64,000 nucleotides of DNA from positions 472,614,008 through 472,678,007 of the forward strand of contig NC_081405.1 of the NCBI RefSeq assembly GCF_030272615.1, read 5' to 3'. Position 1 is the stretch's first letter; the number at the start of each line of letters is the position of its first letter. Under the pieces are notes generated by a model. That model saw only the letters and a program-made list of their open reading frames with translations. It was not told the DNA's origin and made no database searches. The stretch is from Cryptomeria japonica. Taxonomy: Eukaryota > Streptophyta > Pinopsida > Cupressales > Cupressaceae. The position numbers and the translations under genes are program-made. Shown piece after piece: positions 31,831 to 44,931 of the stretch.

Positions 31831-34800
31831 CTAAGTCTCTACTGGTGAGGGTATGACCCCAAGCTTCTCTTTGAGATATTCAAAAGTTTCCTTAGGCAAA
31901 GGCTTATTAAAGATGTCTGCAATCTGCTCTTTAGTATTCACATAAACCAATCTTACTTCTTTTACTTCTACATTTTCTTTCAAAAAATTGTATTTGATAG
32001 AAACATGTTTAGTTTTAGAGTGAAATACCAGATTCTTAGATATATCAATTGCTGTTGAATTATCACAATAGATGATTATAGGCTCTTTGCATTTTACCTA
32101 TATGTCCTTCAACATTTGTTTAATCCATAATACCTGAGTACAATTGGTTGCTGTTGTAACATATTCTGATTCTGCTGTTGATAATGATGTACAACTCTAT
32201 TTCTTGCTCAACCATGAAATCAATTTGCTACCAAGAAAGAATGCCCCACCGGTGGTGCTCTTTCTGTCATCTACATCTCCTACCTAGTTAGCATCGGTGT
32301 ATGCACATAAATCAAAATTTTCATCTTTAGGATACCATAAACCAAGATTTGTTGTGCCTTGTAAATACCGGAAAATACTTTTTACTGTTGATTCATGATT
32401 TTCTCTAGGATTACTCTAAAATATTGAAACAATACACACTGCATTCATTATATCAAGTCTTTTTTGTGTCAAATACAGTAAACCTCCAATCATAGATTTA
32501 TATCTTGTCGGATTAACAGGATCTGAATCATCTTTCAACGATAGTTTTTTAGTTGTAGTCATAGGAGTACTTACCGGTTTAGAGTTTTCCATACCAAATT
32601 TCTTCAGTAATTCCTTCAAATACTTTGATTGACATAAGAATATACCTTTATCAGTCTGAGAAATCTGCAATCCTAAAATGAATTTTATCTCCCCAATCAT
32701 AGACATTTCAAATTCTTCCTGCATCTTGTTAGAAAAGTCTTTACACAATCCATCTTCTCTTCCAAAAATGATGTCATCAACAAAAAATTCAATAACCAAA
32801 ATGTCTTCATTAGTCACTTTGAAATATAAGTTGTTGTCAGCATTACCTTTAGTGTAACCAAGTTTCATAAGATATTTGTCCAATCTAGCATACCAAGCTC
32901 TAGGAGCTTGCTTCAATCCATATAAATCTTTCCTTAATCTGCAAATCATATCATTAATTTTTAATGAAAATCCATCAGGTTGTTCAATGTAAACTTCCTC
33001 TTCAAGATCACCATTCAGAAATGCACATTTAACATCCATTTGATATACTTTATAATTTTTGTGTGCTGCAAATGCAAGAAATAATCTGACTGCCTTAATT
33101 CTAGCTACCGGTGCAAAGGTTTCATTGTAATCAATTCCCTCTTTCTGTGAATATCTCTTACACACTAGTCTTGGTTTGTTTCTGATTACCTTACCATCTT
33201 CATTAAGTTTATTTCTGAATACCCATTTAGTTCCAATTACATTTTTATTTTTAGGTCAGGGAACCAATGTCCATGTATTGTTCTTTTCAATTTGTTCCAA
33301 TTCATCTTCCATATCCTTAATCCAATGTTTATCTTCAGATGCCTCAATGATAGATGCTAGTTCAATTTGAGAAATTAAACATACCTCTTCATTTTCCAGT
33401 CTTCCTCTTGTCATAACTCCTTGATACTTATTCCCGATTATCTAACTTTCAGAGTGATTCAATCTTACATACCTGGGTGTGTTCACTTGTTGTTGTTCTT
33501 CAGTCACTGTGGAATTCTCTGATGATGCCGATGTGAATGGATCAATATTCTATACTGGTGCACTCGGTATAGGTTCATTTTTTATTATCTCAACTACCAG
33601 TTCAGAATCCATAGACCTTGAATTTCTTCTAAAATATTCATCAATCTTCACATTTGCACTCTCAATGATTTTCTGCAATCTCTTATTAAAACATCTATAT
33701 GCTTTGCTTTTAGATGAATACCCAAGAAATATTCCTTCATCACTTCTAGGATCAAATTTACCAATATACTCATCTCTCCTAATGTAACATTTCCTTCCAA
33801 ATATTCTGAAGTACTTAAGAGTAGGAATATTACCAAACTATAGTTCATAGGGTGTCTTACTGGTTTCACCTTTGATGTGAACTCTATTGAAAGTGTAAAC
33901 CGTTGTATTCACTGCTTCACTCCAATACACATGAGGTATATTTGCTTCTGATATCATGCTTCTAGCTACATCCAGAATAGTTCTATTCTTCCTTTCCACA
34001 ACTCCATTTTGCTGAGGTGTCCAAGGTGCTGATAGTTGTCTTCTTATTCCACTCACATCACAAATTGTATTGAACTCCGTAGACGTAAATTCACCTTCTT
34101 GATCTAATCTTAAACATTTGATTTTCTTGCCGGTTTCATTCTCTACAAGTGCCTTGAGTAGTTTGAATTTCCCAAAAGCTTCTGATTTCTCCCTAAGAAA
34201 AGTAACCCAACACATTCTAGAATAATCATCAATGATTAGCATAAAGTATCTATCTCCTTGTAGACTTCTTGTTCTTTCTGGACCACATAAGTCGGTATGA
34301 ATTAAATCAAGAACATCACTGGTTTTCTCAGAAATACTCTTAAAAGTTGTTCAAACTTGCTTTCCCATTTGACATTCCTTACATACCGGATTATGAGGTT
34401 TTACAATCTTATGTAAATCCCTTACTGCCTTAGATGAACTAATATTCACAATGCAATCAAAATTTACATGATAGAGTCTTTTGTGCCATAACCAACTTTC
34501 ATCAATGTGTGCAATCAAGCATGTCTTTTAAATGTTATTCAAATGGAAGATATTACCTCTAGTCTAATTATCAGTTGCAATTTCCAAACCAGTTCTATTC
34601 ATGATTTTGCATTTACCATTCTTGAATTGTAACTGAAATCCTTTTTCAACTAATTGACCAACACTCAAAAGATTGTGCTTCAACCCTTCAACATAATAAA
34701 CATTATCAGTACTGTGCTTACCATCAAAAGATATAGTGCCTTTTCCTTTGATCAAACAAGCTTTGTCATCTCCAAATCTTACTAGACCTCCATTGTATTC

Positions 34801-35982
34801 CTGAAAAGATAAGAATTTATTTTTATCACCAGTCATATGATGTGAACATCCGAAATCTATAATCCATTCATCCTTTTCTTCAATTTTAGCTACCAGGGCC
34901 TGCTCTACCAATGGAACAATAGGTGTCAGTTGATCTTTTGTTATTGCAACAAAATCCCATCCATTGTCTCTCAGTTCTTCATCAGAATCAATAACTCCTT
35001 CATCAACATAGTAACAAGATTTGTCTCTATTTTTCTTGAATCGGTATCTCTGATATTCAGGGTTAGGCTTGTATGTTCTTTTAGCTTCTTCTCTTAATCT
35101 TCCATGTCTATCCGGACATCTAGATTCCATATGACCAATTTTATTACAGTTAAAACTAAAAGGTGCTTTACCTTCATACTTACTTCCAATAGGACCTTTA
35201 GGCATTTTCCTTGCAAATAGTGCTTCAATCTCTTCAAGTTCTTCATTTTCCCTCCTGATGTCTTCAAGTTCTCTTGTATAAAGTGCTTTCCAATCAGATT
35301 TATCAGCTGATGATGAAGATGTTGCAGATGATGATGCTTTGAAAGCTAAATATGTCTTAGTTGTAGCAACAAGACCAAATTCCTCAAGCTCAAATGCTGA
35401 AAATTTTCCAACCAAGGTATCTCTAGACACTGATGTATTAGGCATACTTCTTAACTCATTAATAACAATTACTTTCATTTTGTATGCCAGTGGCAATGCT
35501 CTTAAAACTTTAGAAATAATTTCATCTTCACTTAAGGAACCTCCACAACATTGTATTCCCAAAACAATTTCATTAACTCTTTCCATAAAAGAAAAAAAAA
35601 ATTCATCTTCTTCCATTTTCAAATTTTCATACCTAACGTGGAAGCATTCCAGTTTTGCAATTTTGATAGTGGAATCTCCTTCATTCAATGTTTCCAATTT
35701 GTCCCAAATAGCTTTAACAGTAGATCGGTCTAATAATCCCATGATTTGTTGATTTGACAAGGTGCTCAAAAGTGCTTCTCTTGCTCTGCAATCATTCTCT
35801 TGATCCTTACCCAATGTAGGTGGATTAGGTTGATTCGGTGTAGGACCAACATAACCATTCTATGTGACATCCCATATGTCTCTTCCAATACAATTCAAAT
35901 GAGTCTCCATTATGATCTTCCATATACCATAGTTAGTTCCATCAAGTTTCGGACTATCCTTCCTGAAATAGTTAGTTGCCAT
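31831..35982 (-). pseudogene. Element A Ty1/copia polyprotein (gag-protease-integrase-RT-RNase H)
   Basis: A single frame of 1,383 codons runs from ATG 35982 to TAG 31831, with no frameshift apparent but 12 in-frame stops (9 TAG, 2 TGA, 1 TAA). Domains in order: gag (to about 35190); a knuckle in which the first Cys is Ser (about 35150); protease with DFG where DSG is expected (about 34850); GAG-pre-integrase (WLWHKRLYHV, about 34490). Next come the integrase core (34242-33838, LRLDQEGEF, ERKNRT), RT (33165-32420, with FVDD in place of YVDD at 32773-32784) and RNase H (DDRKSTTGG, STAESEY, to 31900). Loss of the protease and knuckle residues confirms it is inactive. Confidence 0.93.
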
Positions 35983-36025
35983 AGAATCTCCTCAAGTTGT
36001 TAAACTTCTACAAAAAGAGGACTAG

Positions 36026-36037
36026 GCTCTGATACCA
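36026..36037 (-). promoter_or_regulatory. Primer binding site (initiator tRNA-Met) of element A
   Basis: The minus strand reads TGGTATCAGAGC, two bases from the LTR edge at 36040. Confidence 0.9.
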
Positions 36038-36039
36038 AT

Positions 36040-36914
36040 TGTTAGGACCCGGAGGCAATTGAGAGGAGGGGTGAATCAATTGTCTATTAATTTCAACCCA
36101 AATATACTTTAACCAAACTTGATGCTTAATACCATAAACCAAACTTAATGTCGGTAAACAGATTAATAGTTAATAATAGTATCGGTGAAACTTAATGTAT
36201 GAAACAGAAAGAGAAACAATATCCAAATAACATAACACAAAGATTTGTACGTGAAACCTTGTAAGGGTAAAAACCACGGTGGAAAACCTTACCCACAATC
36301 AAATGATACTACTGCAGATAATATGTGTATACAAATGGGGTCTGCACATGCAGATAGGCCAACTGCCTAGAGCTCACTACTCAATCACAAAATGAGAGTC
36401 ACACTGACTACAATTGGATGATTAAATCCAATGATAATGTACTACTCAAAGTAGCATCTCCAATTCTAGATTGAGTATTGGTTAAGCTCTGATTGTCTCC
36501 TTCAAACCTTCCTTGAATCTTCAAATGATGTCTATGTGAGTAGCCATATACCGAATATCACAACCTTATAAGACCTTATCTCATCCTCTCTATCCTATAT
36601 CAATCTCACAATTGAGATCTTACATATATACCAAAACTTAAGACCAAATGTGTAGGTCAGCTTACTAAGAATAATATAATAAAATCTATTACAAGTAAGT
36701 CAAGATGCGATGCATCATGTCAGCTCAACAACAATATTAATTGATTAAACCTTCTCCATAATGTGCCATGCTAATCTGGAATAGATAACGCTTGCCGGTC
36801 CATAACCTAGACCAATTTGCTGGTAATAACAAATATGTCAACCCGATTAGACCAATAACCAAATATCCAAAACCAAGTGTCCAAACCATGTCTTCGACAT
36901 AACCAAGTGGTCTC
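36040..36914 (-). repeat. 5' LTR of element A, first part (interrupted)
   Basis: It aligns with 30366-31254 of the 3' LTR and stops at the B target duplication (36910-36914, GTCTC). The LTR resumes at 44932. Confidence 0.93.
36910..36914. repeat. Target site duplication of element B, left copy (GTCTC)
   Basis: It matches 44932-44936. The intact sequence at the same place in the other LTR of A (about 31267-31271) shows a single GTCTC, which confirms the insertion point. Confidence 0.93.
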
Positions 36915-38073
36915 TGTTACGCCCAATATGGAAAGCTAATGTACTGAGAGGGGAGGGGTGAATCAGTACTCAAAACTTTTCTTGAATAATAACCTTATTG
37001 TTATGCATAAACAGAATAGTGCAGTAACATAAAATAAAGTTAAACAAATAGATAACAATCATACATGATTAACTCCATAACACATATATTTTGGTTATGC
37101 AGAAACTCTTGGTTAGAGAGAAAAACTGTGGTGGGAATGGCACCCACAACTTCACTACTGCAATAATAAAGAGTGCTCGGTTAGAGCTACATTTTAGCTA
37201 TTTCTGATAGCTTACCCTGTTAGGAGTAACAAGATCTGTTAGATCTACCTTGCTAAAGGATTTTACAACATTTATTCTGAATGCTACACCTGGTTAGAGG
37301 CTTTACAATTTATAGACTTGATTGGAGTCTTTTACCCTGTTAAATGTTTCTCTTTCAACTTCACAATATTACAATAAAATCATTACAAATATCTACAACT
37401 TTACATCTAAAATGTTATAGCAGATTCTATGCGCTTAGAATAGATTACCTTGCTTATAGCATACCTCGGTAACCCATATAGTAACTCGGTAAACCCTTTT
37501 GTTTACTCTGTTCTTCGATTGTTCTCTGAAAACCTTCTCGGTGACCACTGTGTCTCTATAACAGTCTTCTTACACACATATATGTTCATGCATACACCTT
37601 TAACTCATGATGTATAAATAGATCTCTTAAGATGGTGATCCAATTCATTGCTTTGATCTTACAAACAAGATTCCTTGAATGAATAACTATACAAAATATT
37701 TCATTGGTTAGATTGATCTCAAAATCATACACAATCTTCTGGTGCAATTTCTAATGTGATAATGGTTAGATGTGCCTCGATCTTGTAACACATTTTCATA
37801 TGCATGTCCAAGTTCAATGTATCTAATAACACGTTTCACTCGGTGTATGTCAACTCGGTGTGTCATCTTTGCTGCTCGGTAGTCATAAAAAGATACTCGG
37901 TAGACAGCTCGGTGTATATTGCGTTCTGTGACTGCTTTCCTCTGTAACCGACTAGACTGTGCATACTAACTTCTCTGTGTGTACCGACTGCATGATTCGG
38001 TAGTGCTAACTAACTAGAATATATAGTATGACTTTGAATATAAAAACTAATGGCAATTTGATAAGTAGTAACA
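36915..38073 (-). repeat. 3' LTR of element B (1159 bp)
   Basis: It runs from TGTTACGCCC to AGTAGTAACA and is almost collinear with 43771-44931. It contains about ten copies of CTCGGT and the conserved GTGGG...CCCAC stem-loop (about 37130-37148). Confidence 0.95.
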
Positions 38074-38085
38074 ATCTCCCCTTTT
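38074..38085 (-). promoter_or_regulatory. Polypurine tract of element B
   Basis: The minus strand reads AAAAGGGGAGAT, adjacent to the LTR. It is nearly the same as the tract of element A. Confidence 0.85.
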
Positions 38086-38442
38086 GACATTAATTGAGAT
38101 GTTTGACAAAAACTACTTTCAAAGTCATAACTCAAAAATCTATATACTTTGCAAAATGACTATACTTGATAGTAAATATAATAGTCAATGAAATAGTATA
38201 TTCAGATATACACCCCTTATCATTATACTGTACATAACTCTGATTTTTCATGCTCGGTTTTATGCTTGTGTGCTCTGCTTACTGTCCTTGGATACTCTGC
38301 ATACTCTTCTTGGTATACTCCCCCTATATACAATACTCTGAATATTGTATCAAAATTGTATCACAAAACTGTATTACTCCCCTTATATAGTATAGTACTC
38401 CATATATTGTATTACTCCCCCTTTTTGACAAACATCAAAAAC

Positions 38443-41400
38443 TTAATTCCCATCCGGGGGTGGTAACTGATCAAAAATAGATTTATACTTCTTCCGTGTG
38501 TCGGTGAGTGCGACAGAGAGTGCATCTTTGACACTTTCCATTAAAGAATTTTGTGCTTGAATATCAGCCAATAGGGATATTAAGCCATCAAGAGTGCTTC
38601 CCTCTTGTGTAGTAGATAGGCGTGTAGCTCGGTGAATCTGTTCTTGAACTGATGAAAGATGAGGAAGGAATAATGTCTGGAGTGTCATTATATCCATCTA
38701 GATCTTATGTTCTTCATTTCTAAGTTCCAGTTGTTGAGCCATGAACTATTAAAGCTTGGTATAAAAATTTTGAACTGAATTGGGCTCAGGAGTCAACTTA
38801 TTTGAGAGATCGGTGATCTCTTTCTCAATTGCATCAGTTTTATTCTTGATATCTTTAATGAATATAGAAAATGTGCAAAGTTTCTGAAATAAATAAAGAA
38901 CATGCTTGAGTTGAGGGGACAACTCAGCAATGAATTTGATAAGCTCGACTTTTCCAATAGCTAGAGCTTTTTGTACCTCTTCAATCATTTTTGCAGTAAG
39001 CTCCTTGTCTTTTAGCTTGCTCAAGTACTTAGATGCATCAACTCAAGATGTTTCTATTTGATTAAGGAGTTCATCCAGTTGAATGTGGATGGCTGCATCG
39101 GTTGACACTATAGCTGTAGGTAGCATATCTGTTAGGAGTGTCTTTACCTTCTGAAGTACTTCATTCTTCTTTTGAATGGTCATCTATTTTTCTTGTTCGG
39201 CCTTTTCTTTGCATAGTTTATTGAAATGAATAAGTGCTTGCCCTTTTAATTTTGATATATCCACATTGGGCAACATGATTGGTTTAGATAAATTGACTTT
39301 GAAACTATGCTTTTTCACCTTCTTCTCTTTACTTTTGGTCAGTTGAACTAAGACAATAGCTTGAGAGGCTTGCTGACCCTCGGTAGGTTGCTCGGTGGAG
39401 GCAACACTTTGGTCGATTCTTGTAGCTATTGTGATGTCTTTTGGTGTTTTAGTACTGGGTGCCTCAGCTGCTACATTTTCAGTGCTTGACGGTGCTTGAG
39501 AGGTCTTGTCTTGAGTTGTACCATCTGTTGCTTCAGATTGGTGACCTTCGGTGCCTTGTGCTGTATCTTGAGGAGCTTCGGTAGAGACAGGTTGATTGAT
39601 CGACGGATAAGGCTGAACTTGTTCTAAAACGGATTCACTAGATACAAGTTTTGCATATGTAGTGCCTTCTATCATTTCCTGCTCTTGTTCCTCTGTATCC
39701 ATGACATCTTCATCAATTTGAATAGTGTCAGCTGAGTCTTGCTCGGTAGCGTCAGGACCATGCTCGGTGACATCAGAATCTTTCTCGGTGATATCAACGA
39801 TTTCCACTTTAGATTGTTCACCGACATCTTTTATTTTGAATATTTCCTGCCATTTTGCTTTTGTCTCATTTTCTACATCAATATATAGCCCCTTCATCAA
39901 TTTTAAGGCTCTCTGTTTGACAAGAAATTTTGAATTGTAGGTTGTCAAATGTTCCTTTATTTCTGCTACAGACATATCAGGAAATAGATGGACTAGACTT
40001 CTTTCTCTGATTTGTTTTTTTGAGTCCATTGCATATTTCCACCTATTATCAATATGTAAGTAAAGTTCATTCGGAAGTGACTTTACTAGTTCCAATGGAG
40101 CTAGTCAAAACTTTAGAAGTGTACAAATGACAGCTTCTTCAATTTGTCTCTTCTCATCATTATTTCTTGTTTCATACTTGACATATCTAAAAGAACCAAA
40201 TCCACCATATTCTTTTAGATTGGCACAAAAATTTTCAACTCTATGTATATTTACCTTCTTGCTTTTGACAGTTTGGAATTTGTTGGCATCCTCAGATTCT
40301 GTATCACTAGACTCTTTTGCCAAAATGAGTCTCCGAGTAGATTTCTTGTATGTCTTGGTTACCTTGGGAGTAGTAACACTCTTTTGTTTCTTACTCAGTG
40401 ATGTAACTGATGCTCTTGTATTAGGTCTCTTTGTTGGAGGAGTCGGTAGGGCCTTTGAAATGTCATGTTTCTTTCTTTTCAATACTTTACCCTTAGGCAG
40501 TTCGATGCTCAATGTTATTGCTCCCTCTTGAGCTTCTGATTCCTTTTCAGTGATGGAAAGAGTACCTTTGATAGGTGTGGAGGAAGATTCTTCTCCGAAT
40601 TTCTCAGATAATGCCTTAATCATCTTTGTAGCCTTTCTTGTAGCTTTGGGTACTACAATGCTCATTTTTACCTGTTCCTTAACTTCTTCATAAGTTCCAT
40701 ATTTCAGCTCGGTAGCATGCCTTGGCAATGTAAGAAATGCATCAATTTGTTGTTGTGTGATGTCAAAGTCAATCTCGTAACCCATTGGTGGCAGAGATTG
40801 AGTTCTTGGTTCCACAACATTTACATAACAGTAATCGATGTCTACCTCAAAGCATATATCATCTTTATATTTCTCTACCAGTTGGGGTGGAATTCGATAC
40901 CTGTTGTGCATCTTCTCTTGAAATTTGCTGAAATAATCATCCATTATATCATTGAAATTATCTCCCAAATTCTTGATAAAGTCATTAATTTGATGGGTGA
41001 TCGGTCGGTGTAGCTCTCAAACTACTTTACCAACTAATGGAAAGAATTTTTCAAAGTAGAAAAACATGCATACAAGAAGTGAACCAAACTTTAGTGTATT
41101 TGTCGAGTTGTTCTTCTTCGGCTTCCTTATTGTGTTCAAGTTCTCAAATAGGTTCTTCAGTAATGCTTCACATAAGTCAATCTTCATTCCCTTTTTCACA
41201 ATTTTATAGGCTATGTCAACTGCGGCACAGGCTACACTGTTTTCCCTTGCAGATTGGAAGAAACAGTAACCAATTACTCTAATTTCAAACTTAAGTTCTG
41301 CATCAGTGACATTGTTCAATTTTAATCCTTTGTAATCAGATTCAACTCCAGTTAAACTGATTAACTCCTTCTGTGATATCATCTTATGTGCTCATGCATG

Positions 41401-41825
41401 ATCATAGATAGGATAACCGATGATCACATGAATGATTTCCTTGGTGATTTTGAATGGTTTCTCTTCTAGCCACATGAAATCATCATGAACTCTGCTCAAA
41501 ACAAACTTAACCCACTGGGGCTTGAACACATGAGGATAGGTTAGGGCTTCAGTCAATCCTTTGATTTTGATGTGTTCATACTTGCTGTTCATTTTACCAT
41601 CTGTACATAGCTCATCATATGTGTCCTTAATTTCAACATGACCGAGTTCCTCAACACGACATTTGGTGAAGAATCTAACATCTTTGACTAACAAACTCGA
41701 TCTGGGATGAGTGAAAAGGTGGTTTTGTCATCCGGTTCAGAGGCGACTTTAGGAGTTAAAGAGTATTTGAGTGAGGGCTTCTCTACATTCTTGACAACTA
41801 TGGGATCTTGGATCTTGGGTGCCAT
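38443..41825 (-). pseudogene. Element B ORF2: long conserved protein of unknown function
   Basis: ATG 41825 opens the N-terminus. A one-base shift near 41700 leads into a frame that then stays open to 38443 except for eight stops (4 TGA, 3 TAG, 1 TAA). Seen in order is an N-terminal domain shared with element C ORF2 (EELGHVE, WVKFVLSRVHDDFMWL, RENSVACAAVDIAY, IDLCEALL). A basic, Ser/Thr-rich middle follows (40450-40250), then a 100-residue helical block (about 40090-39850) and an acidic, Thr/Glu/Gln-rich, probably disordered stretch (39800-39400). A C-terminal coiled coil ends it (39024-38443). No catalytic motif of known retroelement enzymes is visible. It may be a structural or host-interaction protein. 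Confidence 0.65.
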
Positions 41826-42370
41826 TTTTAAATTTCAGGTAAAACTTAGCAAACTATCCTTAGGGTTTGATGGTTTACAAATGGCAGACGCTTCACACTC
41901 AGCAGATAGTAGCAATTTGATAAGATCGGTAAACTAGCTTAACAGTGTGATGAGATTGATGTAAATACCTTGGATTCGCTTTGAATGAGGTTTGATCGCC
42001 TTGATTCGCTCTGCTTTGCTCTCTTGAAAACTTGGTGAATGAAAATGACCGCGAAAATGCTTTTAAGTACACAAAATACCTTATCGGGCTCCGTGTGGGT
42101 TAGGTCAAAACATTAAATGCACTCAGTTCACCTTTAACCGATTTACTCTTTTTTTTCATTTTAACTGAGTAGCCAAATTTCCTTTATTTATCGACTTGAC
42201 AGGCTTCCTGTATTCACCGACTTGACAGGTTTCCTGTAAAGTACTTTTGATAGAATTTCAAACTTACTAATGCATCTTAACTGTGCAAATTTTGAATTTA
42301 GTACATAATAGAATAGGAACTGTTATGATTTTAACCTTCAGAGAATGCAGTCCCTTCATACCTTTGCTAA

Positions 42371-43708
42371 TTAATTTGGAATAGGTGCACCTAACTCGGT
42401 AGGTAAGGTGCTTTCTTCATTTGACATGATTTCCTTCTTTTTCCAAATCATCTTTAATTTTTCTTTTATCTCTTTAGTGTCTCCTCTAGATTGATCTTTG
42501 CAATCTCCAACTAAATGTCCAGCTTTATGACAATGAAAACATGCCATACCAAGATTTTTCCATGATCTTCGGTTGTTCATTCCAAACCTTATAAAATAGT
42601 TGGCACTAATATGTCCATATCTTCCACAATGTTCACACCATATCCTTGTATTGTAATCCCATGGTACTGCTGCATATTGTCGGTAAGGATTTGTGTGAGT
42701 TCGGTAACCTCTAGTGTTTGCTCGGTGTGCAGACCACATGTAGTTCTTTTGCCAACACTTCTCGGTACTATGTCCATATCTATTGCAATTTTTACAAAAC
42801 CCTTTGAATTTTGCCTTCTGATAGTTGTTAACAGATTTTGTCCTACATTGATTAGATGTGTGACCATATTTATTGCAATTGTAACAATAATCATTGAACT
42901 TAGTGATATTCGGTTGCTTACCTTTTCTAATTTGGCATATGTTGGCAGTGTGACCTTGATTTCCATAGTAGTAGCAAATAGGCTTCTTTCTTTTTATGTT
43001 ATTCCTTTTTCCAGCTTGCTTTGATGATTCTCCTCTCTCGGTAGTGTGAATTCCTTTCTCGGTAGAGTCTTTTCCTTTGTAACTGAGTCCTGCATCTTTG
43101 TTTGGTTTTCTTGTATTTAGTTGCTCATCCAACATCTTTGATGCTTCATAACTCTTCTTCAATGTTTCTTTGGATTTCTTGTTTGTTTCAAGTTCATCGG
43201 TCAACCTTGATACTTCAAGTTTCAATGCTTGATTTTCATCATTCTTCAGAATTGCTTCATGATGTGCATAACCTAGTTGATCTGTCATATTTTGTTGTAT
43301 CCCAATCAATCTTATGATTTCATCATTTTTATCAGATACCAAGACTTCAAGTTGTTGTTTCTCTCTTTGTAGATCTCTTTCTTTATCCTCAGCTGTCCTT
43401 AATGCATCTATATTTTCAGTCATATGTGTGCTAAAATGTTCATGTTCTCTTTTCATTGCTTTTAGTTGATCAGCCAATGCTTTGTTCTTTTATTTCAATA
43501 CTCCAATAGTTTCTTCAGATATACTATTCTCAGATGATGTCTCAATTTGTTCCACTAACTCTTGAGAATCCTGCAAATCATCAGATAATCTTCTTCTTAC
43601 TTTTAGAGATTTTTGCATTTTCCTTTGCATGTCTGCAATCACTTGATTATCATGATCCAACTCTTCTTATAGATACACAATCCTCTGAGATTGTTTATAG
43701 CCTTCCAT
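42371..43708 (-). pseudogene. Element B ORF1: coiled-coil protein with five zinc knuckles
   Basis: One frame of 445 codons runs from ATG 43708 with two TAA stops near its start. The N-terminal 230 residues form a Glu/Lys/Gln-rich coiled coil. A basic linker leads to five CX2CX4HX4C units between about 42960 and 42490. Three are intact (CYNC..H..C, CKNC..H..C, CFHC..H..C), one has Tyr for its second Cys and one has Tyr for its last Cys. Multiple knuckles point to RNA binding, so this is the likely gag equivalent of B. The unusual number of knuckles is shared with element C, which has four. Confidence 0.75.
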
Positions 43709-43756
43709 TGATAAGATCTTTCTCTTTAGGTAGTTAAACCCTTTTCCAATATTCAA

Positions 43757-43768
43757 GCTCTGATACCA
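43757..43768 (-). promoter_or_regulatory. Primer binding site (initiator tRNA-Met) of element B
   Basis: The minus strand reads TGGTATCAGAGC, two bases from the LTR edge at 43771. Confidence 0.9.
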
Positions 43769-43770
43769 AT

Positions 43771-44931
43771 TGTTAGGCCCAATATGGAAAGCTAATGTAC
43801 TAAGAGGGGAGGGGTGAATCAGTACTTCAAAACTTTTCTTGAATAATAACCTTACTGTTATGCATAAATAGAATAGTGCAGTAACATAAAATAAAGTTAA
43901 AACAAATAGATAACAATCATACATAATTCACTCCATAACACATATATTTTGGTTACGCAGAAACTCTTGGTTAGAGAGAAAAATTATGGTGGGGATGGCA
44001 CCCATAACTTCACTATTGCAATAATAAAGAGTGCTCGGTTAGAGCTACATTTTAGCTATTTCTGATAGCTTACCCTGTTAGGAGTAACAAGATCTGTTAG
44101 ATCTACCTTGCTAAAGGATTTTACAACATTTATTCTGAATGTTGCACCTGGTTAGAGGCTTTACAATTTATAGACTTGATTAGAGTCTTTTACCCTGTTA
44201 AAGGTTTCTCTTTCAACTTCACAATATTACAATAAAATCATTACAAATATCTGCAACTTTACATCTAAAATGTTATAGCAGATTCTATGTGCTCAGAATA
44301 GATTACCTTGCTTATAGCATACCTCGGTAACCCATATAGTAACTCGGTAAACCCTTTTGTTTACTCTGTTCTTCGACTGTTCTCTGAAAACCTTCTCGGT
44401 GACTGTTGTGTCTTTGTAACAGTCTTCTTACACACATATATGTTCATGCATACACCTTTAACTCATGTTGTATAAATAGATCTCTTAAGATGGTGATCCA
44501 ATTCATTGCTTCGATCTTACAAACAAGATTCCTCGAATGAATAACTATACAAAATATTTCATTGGTTAGATTGATCTCAAAATCATACACAATCTTCTGG
44601 TGCAATTTCCAATGTGATAACGGTTAGATGTGCCTCGATCTTGTAACACATTTTCATATGCATGTCCAGGTTCAATGTATCTGATAACACGTTTCACTCG
44701 GTGTATGTCAACTCGGTGTGTCATCTTTGCTGCTTGGTAGTCATAAAAAGATACTCGGTAGACAGCTTGGTGTATACTACATTCTGTGACTGCTTTCCTC
44801 TGTAACTGACTAGACTATGCATACCGACTTCTCTGTGTGTACCGACTGCATGATTCGGTAGTGCTAACCGACTAGAATATATAGTATGACTTTGAATATA
44901 AAAACTAATGGCAATTTGATAAGTAGTAATA
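43771..44931 (-). repeat. 5' LTR of element B (1161 bp)
   Basis: It runs from TGTTAGGCCC to AGTAGTAATA. The terminal CA has become TA. It is flanked by GTCTC at 44932-44936. Confidence 0.95.

Larger units (their letters stand above)
36915..44931 (-). mobile_element. Element B: 8.0 kb non-autonomous LTR element with two long reading frames and no pol
   Basis: Near-identical LTRs (36915-38073 and 43771-44931), primer site, polypurine tract and GTCTC duplication delimit it exactly. Inside are only two reading frames: ORF1 (coiled coil plus five zinc knuckles) and ORF2 (about 1,127 codons, unknown). I find no protease, RT, RNase H or integrase in any frame, so mobilisation must be in trans. It is the youngest insertion of this nest. 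Element C is a diverged relative. Confidence 0.93.

Noticed and set aside
35339-35752. 137-codon plus-strand frame
   Set aside because: Antisense shadow of the element A gag.
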